A stretch of DNA of 20,353 bases, taken from NCBI GenBank assembly GCA_027030435.1, contig JALVEX010000430.1, positions 1 through 20,353 of the forward strand, in the 5' to 3' direction. Of this stretch, positions 15,228 through 20,353 are shown piece by piece. A program made the position numbers and the translations under genes. The notes under the pieces are model-generated. The model had not been told where the DNA came from and did no database searches. It was given only the letters and a program-made list of their open reading frames with translations. This DNA comes from Paracoccaceae bacterium. GTDB taxonomy: Bacteria > Pseudomonadota > Alphaproteobacteria > Rhodobacterales > Rhodobacteraceae. The first letter of the stretch is position 1. Each line of letters starts with the position of its first letter.

Positions 15228-15255
15228 GCCCATCACGGGCCGGCTCGGGGAGCCG
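15228..15255 (-). terminator. Tandem GC hairpins downstream of yidD
   Basis: CGGCTC / GAGCCG (15241-15246 / 15250-15255) forms a perfect 6-bp stem with a 3-nt loop, 12 nt after the yidD stop. A second stem GCCC / GGGC (15228-15231 / 15237-15240) follows at once. There is no strong U-run, but the position at the end of the rpmH-rnpA-yidD unit suggests termination. Confidence 0.45.
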
Positions 15256-15267
15256 TGTTGCTGGGAA

Positions 15268-15540
15268 TTATTGCGCTGATTCGGATGGTGGCGTGCCACC
15301 GTCCTGCCCGGCCTTGGGTGCTTCGGGGACGGGATCGTGGCCGCTCGCGCCCCAGGGATGGCAGCGCCCGATCCGCCGCGCTGCCAGCCAGGCTCCCTTG
15401 AAGGCGCCGTGTTTTTCGAGCGCCTCGAGCGCATAGGCGCTGCAGGTGGGCTGATAGCGGCAGGAATGGCCGACCCAGGGCGAGAAGATCAGCCTGTAGA
15501 GCCGGACGGGCAGGGCAATGATATGGGCAAGAGGGCTCAT
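15268..15540 (-). CDS. yidD: YidD, membrane protein insertion efficiency factor
   Basis: A 90-residue protein of the YidD family, which helps YidC-dependent insertion of inner-membrane proteins. The whole core is present: an amphipathic N-terminal helix (LAHIIALPVRLYRLIFSPWVG), then SCRYQPTCSAYALEALEKHG with Cys27 and Cys33, and LAARRIGRCHPWG with Cys60. The last 20 residues are a hydrophilic, low-complexity tail. The start ATG overlaps the rnpA stop (ATGA), so translation is coupled to rnpA. yidC, which often follows, is not here; the next gene on this strand is the EAL protein. Confidence 0.94.
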   Translation of the reverse strand: MSPLAHIIALPVRLYRLIFSPWVGHSCRYQPTCSAYALEALEKHGAFKGAWLAARRIGRCHPWGASGHDPVPEAPKAGQDGGTPPSESAQ

Positions 15541-15968
15541 CGGCGGCGTTCGTGTATCTTTTTCAGGGCGCGGCGCAGATCCGCTTCCATTTCCATATAG
15601 GGCCGCGTGGACGTTTCGCCAGCCCGGCCGATCAGCACGTAATCCCAGCCCGGGCGGCCGTGCCGGGGCAGGACGGCTCTTGCCAGCGCCCGCAGGCGCC
15701 GCTTGGCACGGTTGCGCTTCACCGCATTGCCAACCTTCTTCGAGCAGGTAAATCCGACGCGGACAAGCCCGGGATCGGCCTCCTCCGGCCGGCGCTTGCG
15801 GGCCTGGAGCACGAAGCCGGGCGTATGCACCCGCCTTGCCCGCGCGGCGCGCAGGAAATCGGCCCTTTGGCGCAGCGTTTCCACTTCATGCAGACGCGAA
15901 AAAGCCGCCGCAAGCTCCTCCGTGGCTTCGGCTTCATTGCCTGCCCCGGATGCTTTCGGCGGTTGCAT
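15537..15968 (-). CDS. rnpA: RnpA, ribonuclease P protein component
   Basis: A 143-residue basic protein that binds the RNase P RNA and helps it cleave 5' leaders from tRNA precursors. LRQRADFLRAARARR (32-46) is the usual N-terminal strand-helix, RVGFTCSKKVGNAVKRNRAKRRLR (70-93) contains the RNR signature helix, and WDYVLIGRAGETSTRPYMEMEADLRRAL is the C-terminal part. About 28 residues precede the conserved core, longer than in E. coli, though extensions of this kind occur in Rhodobacterales. ATG 15968 has AGGGAAAG about 7 nt upstream; a longer reading to 16001 exists but would add only 11 residues. It lies 38 nt after rpmH. Confidence 0.94.
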   Translation of the reverse strand: MQPPKASGAGNEAEATEELAAAFSRLHEVETLRQRADFLRAARARRVHTPGFVLQARKRRPEEADPGLVRVGFTCSKKVGNAVKRNRAKRRLRALARAVLPRHGRPGWDYVLIGRAGETSTRPYMEMEADLRRALKKIHERRR

Positions 15969-16006
15969 TCTGCTTTCCCTGATCGGCGCCCGCAGGCGCA
16001 CGGGGC

Positions 16007-16141
16007 TCAGGCCGACAGGCGCTTGCGCCCGCGCGCGCGGCGCGCGTTGATGATCTTGCGGCCGGCCTTGGTGGCCATGCGTGCGCGGAACCCGTGGCGG
16101 CGCTTGCGGACCAGGTTCGAAGGTTGGTAGGTGCGTTTCAT
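16007..16141 (-). CDS. rpmH: 50S ribosomal protein L34
   Basis: A 44-residue, very basic ribosomal protein that reads MKRTYQPSNLVRKRRHGFRA, then RMATKAGRKIINARRARGRK and RLSA, the full L34 sequence pattern with no change in length. It is the first gene of the rpmH-rnpA-yidD unit, with a promoter candidate about 70-95 nt upstream. The ATG is preceded by GGAGACGG at a usable distance. Confidence 0.97.
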   Translation of the reverse strand: MKRTYQPSNLVRKRRHGFRARMATKAGRKIINARRARGRKRLSA

Positions 16142-16208
16142 CGCCCGTCTCCGTCAGCTTGCCCGCGCATCCGGGCGGATTCGCGGGCTGTTCATATCCG
16201 AAGCCCGT

Positions 16209-16237
16209 CCTTTAGGGGCAGAAGGGGGGCAAGTCAA
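16209..16237 (-). promoter_or_regulatory. Putative promoter of rpmH-rnpA-yidD
   Basis: On the minus strand TTGACT (16237-16232) is followed after exactly 17 nt by TAAAGG (16214-16209). The -35 is a five-of-six match; the -10 is weak, as is common in alphaproteobacteria. Its position about 70 nt before the rpmH ATG is sensible. Confidence 0.5.
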
Positions 16238-16424
16238 TTCGTAAGGCAGTGAATTGTTACAGTGCCGGGTGTTTGTGTTTCGAAAACTGTTTCAGAAAGG
16301 CCGAACAGGGGCGTTTTGAAGGAATATCGGCTCACTGCCGTTCAAGCCGCCGTGAAGGGGGTATCGCCGGGGCGCAAGCCCGCGCATTTATTGCCTGGGG
16401 CGGCGGATGACGGAAGGAACGGCC

Positions 16425-17180
16425 ATGAGCGGAGCCGATGAAAGCGAAATGGATGAACAACGACAGACGGCAAATGCGCTCCTCAGGGTTTTGCCCCTGA
16501 CGGTGATCCTCGTTGTTGCCGTGATCGGTGCCTTCACCCTGCGGGATTATCTCAGCTTCGAGACCCTGCGCGAAAACCGGGAAGCGCTGCTGGCCTTCCG
16601 CGATGCCCATTATCTGCAGACGGTTTGCGCCTTCATCGCCATATATACGGTGATTGTCGCGTTTTCGCTTCCCGGTGCGGCCGTTGCTTCCATCACCGGG
16701 GGCTTCCTCTTCGCGATCTTCCCCGGCACCGCCTACAACGTGCTCGCCGCAACGATGGGGGCCACGCTCATCTTTCTCGCCGCCCGCTGGGGGCTCGGCG
16801 AGAAGCTCGCGGCGCGGATGGATGCGAGCGAGGGGGCGGTCAGGAAGATCAAGGCTGGGATAGATGAAAACCAATGGTCGATGCTTTTCCTCATCCGCCT
16901 AGTGCCGGCAGTGCCATTCTTCGTGGCCAATCTCGTGCCGGCGCTCGTGGGCGTGCCGCTGCACCGTTTCGTGATTTCAACCATGCTCGGGATCATTCCG
17001 GGGGCGATCGTCTATACCGCGATCGGATCGGGGCTCGGGGAGGTGTTTGCCCGCGGCGAGACGCCTGATCTCGGTGTGATCTTCGAGCCACGTATCTTGC
17101 TGCCCATTCTCGGCCTCTGCCTTCTGGCGGCCATGCCGATGGTGCTGAAACTCCTCAACAAGATGAAAAGGGCCCGGTAA
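16425..17180 (+). CDS. TVP38/TMEM64 (VTT/DedA-like) family membrane protein
   Basis: A 251-residue inner-membrane protein with a hydrophobic helix near the N-terminus (about 24-40), a VTT/SNARE-associated core and a final helix (about 223-243). The core shows the two re-entrant-loop signatures of the family: FSLPGAAVASITGGFLFA (80-97) and FLIRLVPAVPFFVANLVPAL (155-174), each followed by a Gly-rich helix. Family members are linked to lipid scrambling and membrane homeostasis, but the role of this bacterial branch is not settled. ATG 16425 is preferred over 16407 because GGAAGG lies 7 nt upstream. The stop overlaps the start of the flavoreductase gene (TAATG), so the two proteins are probably made together. 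Confidence 0.9.
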   Translation: MSGADESEMDEQRQTANALLRVLPLTVILVVAVIGAFTLRDYLSFETLRENREALLAFRDAHYLQTVCAFIAIYTVIVAFSLPGAAVASITGGFLFAIFPGTAYNVLAATMGATLIFLAARWGLGEKLAARMDASEGAVRKIKAGIDENQWSMLFLIRLVPAVPFFVANLVPALVGVPLHRFVISTMLGIIPGAIVYTAIGSGLGEVFARGETPDLGVIFEPRILLPILGLCLLAAMPMVLKLLNKMKRAR

Positions 17181-18598
17181 TGGAACGGATCGAAACAGAT
17201 CTCTGCGTCATCGGCGCAGGCTCGGGCGGGCTTTCCCTTGCGGCGGGGGCCGTGCAGATGGGCGCGCGGGTGGTGCTGCTCGAGGGCCACAAGATGGGCG
17301 GCGATTGCCTGAATTACGGATGCGTGCCCTCGAAGGCGCTCCTTGCGGCGGCAAAGCACGCACATGCGATGCGCGAAGGCGGCCCTTTCGGGATCCGGCC
17401 CGCAGAGCCCGAGGTGGATTTCGCGGCCGTCAAGGATCATGTGGCGCGCACCATTGCCACCATCGCCCCGCATGACAGCGAAGAACGTTTCGAAGGGCTC
17501 GGGGTCCGGGTGATCCGCGAATACGGCCGCTTCCTCTCGCCGCGCGAGGTGGAGGCGGGGGAGCATGTGATCCGCGCCCGCCGCTTCGTGATCGCCACCG
17601 GATCCTCGCCTTTGGTGCCGCCCATTCCGGGGCTCGAGAAGGTGCCATACGACACCAACGAAACCATCTTCGCCAAACGCGAGCGCCCCGGGCATCTCCT
17701 GGTGATCGGGGGTGGGCCGATCGGCATGGAGATGGCCCAGGCGCATCGCCGTCTGGGCTCCGAGGTGACGGTCATCGAGGGCATGAAGGCACTCGGGAAG
17801 GACGATCCGGAAATGGCGGCGATCGTGATCGAACGCCTGCGCGGCGAGGGCATAGCCATCGAGGAAGAGGCGATGGCGAAGGAAATTCGCGGCAAGGCCG
17901 GCGCGATCGAGGTGGAGGTGAAGGACGGCCGCATCTTCCGCGGAACCGATCTTCTGATTGCCGTCGGGCGAAAGCCCAATACCGAACGTCTCGATCTCGA
18001 AACCGCAGGGATCGAGCACGGCAGGGGCGGGATCGTGGTGGGGCGGGATCTGCGCACCACCAACAGGCGCGTATATGCGATAGGTGACGTGGCGGGCGGG
18101 CTGCAATTCACCCATGTTGCCGGCTATCATGCCGGGGTGGTGATCCGCTCCATCCTGCTCGGCCTGCCGGCCCGCGCGAAAACGCATCATATCCCCTGGG
18201 CGACATATACCGATCCTGAACTGGCGCATGTGGGGCTTACGGAAGCCGAGGCGCAGCGCAAGCATGGCGCGCGCCTCGAGGTGGTGCGTTTCGATTTTTC
18301 CGGCAATGATCGCGCGATTGCCGAGGGCCGGACAACGGGGCGCATCAAGGTGATGGTGGCGAAGGGCCGCCCGGTGGGCGCCACCATCGCGGGGGCGGGC
18401 GCCGGCGATCTGATCGGCCTCTGGGCCATGGCCATCGCCAACGGCATGAAGATGGGCGCCATCGCCGCCACGGTGCTGCCCTATCCCACCATGGGGGAAA
18501 TCGGCAAACGCGCGGCAGGGGCCTATTTCTCGCCGCGTCTCTTTGATAACATGTGGCTCAAGCGCTTTGTCGGCCTTGTGCAGCGCTGGGTGCCCTGA
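17180..18598 (+). CDS. FAD-dependent pyridine nucleotide-disulfide oxidoreductase (mercuric reductase/lipoamide dehydrogenase-like)
   Basis: A 472-residue flavin disulfide reductase. FAD loop GAGSGG (12-17), redox-active disulfide GGDCLNYGCVPSKAL (Cys43, Cys48), the ATGSSPLVPPIPG hinge, NAD(P) loop VIGGGPIGMEMAQ, and the second FAD motif RVYAIGDVAGG are all present. The C-terminal interface reads YPTMGE (435-440): the Glu that pairs with the catalytic His in lipoamide dehydrogenase is kept, but the His position is Tyr435, as in mercuric-reductase-like members. The N-terminal metal-binding domain and C-terminal Cys pair of true MerA are absent, so mercury reduction is unlikely. It begins inside the stop of the VTT gene (TAATG). 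Elsewhere the same two domains occur as one fused protein, which supports a joint function. The electron acceptor is unknown. Confidence 0.92.
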   Translation: MERIETDLCVIGAGSGGLSLAAGAVQMGARVVLLEGHKMGGDCLNYGCVPSKALLAAAKHAHAMREGGPFGIRPAEPEVDFAAVKDHVARTIATIAPHDSEERFEGLGVRVIREYGRFLSPREVEAGEHVIRARRFVIATGSSPLVPPIPGLEKVPYDTNETIFAKRERPGHLLVIGGGPIGMEMAQAHRRLGSEVTVIEGMKALGKDDPEMAAIVIERLRGEGIAIEEEAMAKEIRGKAGAIEVEVKDGRIFRGTDLLIAVGRKPNTERLDLETAGIEHGRGGIVVGRDLRTTNRRVYAIGDVAGGLQFTHVAGYHAGVVIRSILLGLPARAKTHHIPWATYTDPELAHVGLTEAEAQRKHGARLEVVRFDFSGNDRAIAEGRTTGRIKVMVAKGRPVGATIAGAGAGDLIGLWAMAIANGMKMGAIAATVLPYPTMGEIGKRAAGAYFSPRLFDNMWLKRFVGLVQRWVP

Positions 18599-18620
18599 CA
18601 GAGCGGAAAACGAGGCGCAA

Positions 18621-20024
18621 ATGGTCCTGAATTCCCTTTCCGGCCGATTTCTTGTTCTGACGGTGCTTTTCGTCATGCTGGCGGAAGTGCTGATCTTCGT
18701 GCCCTCCGTGGCGCGCTTTCGCCAGGATTACCTGCAGCTGCGCCTCGAAAAGGCCCAGATCGCCGCTCTGGCGCTTCTCGCCGATGACATGATCGACGAG
18801 GAACTCGAAAAGGAACTGCTGGAAAATGCCGGCGTTTACAACGTGGTGCTGCGGCGCGATGAGATGCGCCAGCTGGTGCTTTCCTCCGAATTGCCCGAAC
18901 CGGTGAGCAAGACCTTCGATCTGCGCCATGCAACCCCCTACATGCTGATACGGGATGCCATATTGCGCCTTCTCGATCCCGAGCCCGAGATCATCCGCGT
19001 GATCGGCGCGCCGGTGCAGGGCGCCGGACTCGAGATCGAGGTGACGATGAATTCGGCCCCGCTGCGCGAGGCGATGCTCGATTACGGCCTCAGCATTCTG
19101 GGGCTGTCGCTCGTGATCTCCGCGATCACGGCGCTTCTCCTCTTCCTGGCGGTGCGCCGATTCCTCGTCAGCCCGATCAGGCGCGTTGTCTCGCATATGA
19201 AATCCTACGCTGCAGCGCCCGAGGATTCGCGGCGCATCATCAAGCCGCAGGCGGGCATAAGCGAGTTGCGCGAGGCGGAAGTTGCCCTGCAATCCATGCA
19301 GACACAGCTTACCGGCAGCCTCAAGCAGAAGGAGCGCCTCGCCCAGCTCGGCAGCGCCGTGGCCAAGGTGAGCCATGATCTGCGCAATATCCTCACCACC
19401 GCCCAGCTTTTCACCGACCGCCTTGAAATGAGCGAGGATCCGGCCGTGGCGCGCGCTGTGCCAAAGCTCGTCAATTCCATCAGCCGGGCGGTCAATCTCT
19501 GCGAAACGACTCTGGCCTTCGGCAAGGCTGAGGAACACCCCCCGCGCCTCGAGCGCGTTGCACTGGCGGGCATCGTGCAGGACGTGGTCGAAAGTGAATG
19601 TATGGCGGGGGGCGATCAGGATGTGAAATACAGCATCGAGATCCCGCCGGGGCTGGTGCTCCGGGCTGACAGCGAACAGCTTTACCGTGTGCTTCTCAAT
19701 CTCGTGCGCAATGCCCGCCAGGCGATCGCGGCAAGCGGCCGGGCCGGCGAAATCACCATCAGTGCCGAAGAAGGCGATGAAACCTGGGATATCTACATCT
19801 CCGACACCGGCCCGGGCCTGCCGCCGAAGGCGCGGGAAAATCTCTTCACGCCATTTCAGGGCGGGGTGCGCAAGGGCGGCACGGGCCTTGGCCTTGCCAT
19901 TGCGGCAGAACTGATCCGCGGTCATGGCGGCAGGCTCGAGCTTCTCAGAAGCGATGAAAGCGGCACGGCCTTCCGGATCTGCCTGCCGAAGTCGGAAATC
20001 GCCTTTGGAGAGGCGGCGGAATGA
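18621..20024 (+). CDS. Membrane sensor histidine kinase
   Basis: A 467-residue two-component sensor. TM1 (about 8-30), a periplasmic region (about 31-155), TM2 (about 156-178), a HAMP linker (about 179-232) and a cytosolic kinase core follow one another. The phosphoacceptor is His252 in KVSHDLRNILTTAQL; the ATPase domain has the N box NLVRNARQAI (Asn364), G1 DTGPGLP (Asp395) and G2 GGTGLGLAIA (419-428). All catalytic boxes look intact. ATG 18621 has GAGG about 6 nt upstream; a longer reading from 18543 overlaps the flavoreductase gene and has no family support. It starts 22 nt after that gene, so it may be co-transcribed. No response regulator is in the window, so the partner is elsewhere. 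Confidence 0.93.
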   Translation: MVLNSLSGRFLVLTVLFVMLAEVLIFVPSVARFRQDYLQLRLEKAQIAALALLADDMIDEELEKELLENAGVYNVVLRRDEMRQLVLSSELPEPVSKTFDLRHATPYMLIRDAILRLLDPEPEIIRVIGAPVQGAGLEIEVTMNSAPLREAMLDYGLSILGLSLVISAITALLLFLAVRRFLVSPIRRVVSHMKSYAAAPEDSRRIIKPQAGISELREAEVALQSMQTQLTGSLKQKERLAQLGSAVAKVSHDLRNILTTAQLFTDRLEMSEDPAVARAVPKLVNSISRAVNLCETTLAFGKAEEHPPRLERVALAGIVQDVVESECMAGGDQDVKYSIEIPPGLVLRADSEQLYRVLLNLVRNARQAIAASGRAGEITISAEEGDETWDIYISDTGPGLPPKARENLFTPFQGGVRKGGTGLGLAIAAELIRGHGGRLELLRSDESGTAFRICLPKSEIAFGEAAE

Positions 20025-20084
20025 AAAACCTCATCTTTGCCCCTTGCAAAGCCCTTCAGGGATCGCTACATCCCGCCTGTCCGC

Positions 20085-20161
20085 GCGCTGGTAGCTCAGT
20101 TGGATAGAGTACCTGACTACGAATCAGGGGGTCGGGGGTTCGAATCCTCCCCAGCGCGCCA
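20085..20161 (+). tRNA. tRNA-Arg(ACG), CCA encoded
   Basis: A full cloverleaf can be drawn: acceptor GCGCTGG / CCAGCGC, D-arm GCTC...GAGT, anticodon stem CCTGA / TCAGG with loop CTACGAA (anticodon ACG at 20119-20121), and T-arm GGGGG / CCTCC around TTCGAAT with one G-U pair. Discriminator G20158 is followed by an encoded CCA (20159-20161). It resembles the bacterial tRNA-Arg that reads CGN codons, whose A34 is normally converted to inosine. A weak stem lies upstream at 20035-20051. Confidence 0.97.
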
Positions 20162-20353
20162 TTTCTCCTTTTGTGAAGCGCCAGACAGTTTGGACATTTG
20201 CTCCCAAAGTTTGTCCATCGGCGCACATTTTCCCCATTCGCGGGTTACCCTGGCGAGCACGGAATTTTCCCCGGGGCGCTGGCGGCCTCTCCTTCTTGAG
20301 GCGCGGGGCGCCCGGTTTGTCCGAAGCCGCGTGTCAGGGAAAGCGATCGGGCG
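20162..20353. other. Unassigned intergenic stretch after tRNA-Arg
   Basis: No gene is recognisable in these 192 nt up to the edge. Visible structure: an inverted repeat TGGACA / TGTCCA (20191-20196 / 20212-20217), a 9-bp direct repeat ATTTTCCCC (20227-20235 and 20264-20272), and a stem GCCTC / GAGGC (20285-20289 / 20298-20302). The 3' end of a tRNA gene is a frequent integration site, but no integrase or repeated tRNA end is in view. Confidence 0.3.

Noticed and set aside
17180..18598. True mercuric reductase (merA)
   Set aside because: There is no N-terminal metal-binding domain, no C-terminal vicinal cysteine pair and no mer genes nearby; only the family fold is shared.
17012..18676. Long open frame (554 codons) antisense to the flavoreductase gene
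   Set aside because: Same mirror effect of high third-position GC; the plus strand has all flavoenzyme motifs.
18558..19925. Open frame of 455 codons antisense to the histidine kinase gene
   Set aside because: No domain and biased composition; the kinase boxes on the plus strand are complete.
20035..20051. Terminator after the histidine kinase gene
   Set aside because: CTTTGC / GCAAAG forms a 6-bp stem, but it is followed by CCCTTCAGGG and no U-run; too weak to call.
1..20353. CRISPR array, insertion sequence, prophage or conjugation genes
   Set aside because: No regularly spaced repeats, transposase, integrase or phage-like product was found in any frame; content is core metabolism and housekeeping.

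Overview
The window is about 20.3 kb of gene-dense, GC-rich bacterial DNA. It looks like an alphaproteobacterium, most probably of the order Rhodobacterales. The reasons are the protein signatures (IspE, polyprenyl diphosphate synthase, PhaA/PhbB, GreA, ETF-ubiquinone oxidoreductase), the local gene orders (TPR-ispE-isoprenyl synthase-DUF2007-methyltransferase and rpmH-rnpA-yidD), and a lineage-type two-TM/coiled-coil protein beside greA. The taxonomic call is inference from protein resemblance. Genes fill almost everything: no gene-free stretch exceeds 300 bases, and there is no IS element, prophage gene or CRISPR array.

Layout. (1) 1-2676, plus strand: a molybdenum-cofactor operon with the 3' end of fdhD, then mobA, then a single-frame MobB-MoeA fusion; the start codons overlap the preceding stops. 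(2) 2707-4264, minus strand: greA followed by an unnamed membrane/coiled-coil protein. (3) 4547-8887, plus strand: ETF-ubiquinone oxidoreductase, a secreted TPR protein and ispE. (4) 8906-9910, minus: an all-trans polyprenyl diphosphate synthase, divergent from a DUF2007 protein and a TrmN6-type methyltransferase (9959-10942, plus). (5) 11053-11220, plus: a 55-residue DUF465/YdcH protein. (6) 11229-15041, minus: a YddG-like DMT exporter, acetoacetyl-CoA reductase (phbB, TTG start), acetyl-CoA acetyltransferase (phaA) and a stand-alone EAL phosphodiesterase. (7) 15268-16141, minus: rpmH, rnpA and yidD, without yidC behind them. (8) 16425-20024, plus: a TVP38/VTT-domain membrane protein translationally coupled to a flavin disulfide reductase, then a sensor histidine kinase. 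(9) tRNA-Arg(ACG) with encoded CCA at 20085-20161, followed by 192 nt with no recognisable gene.

How the genes fit together. The left end matures Mo-bis-MGD cofactor and inserts sulfur into it for formate dehydrogenase-type enzymes. The middle has a quinone/isoprenoid theme: ETF-QO feeds electrons to ubiquinone, IspE makes isoprenoid precursors, and the polyprenyl synthase makes the quinone side chain. PhaA and PhbB convert acetyl-CoA to 3-hydroxybutyryl-CoA for polyhydroxyalkanoate. Most of the window is core housekeeping content. The parts most worth a second look are the VTT-protein/flavoreductase/histidine-kinase cluster (the reductase has Tyr where the family's catalytic His is expected), the MobB-MoeA fusion, the unnamed protein behind greA, the AT-rich promoter of the EAL gene with an operator-like inverted repeat, and several small RNA-structure candidates at intergenic junctions. 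I saw no clear evidence of an entirely new system.
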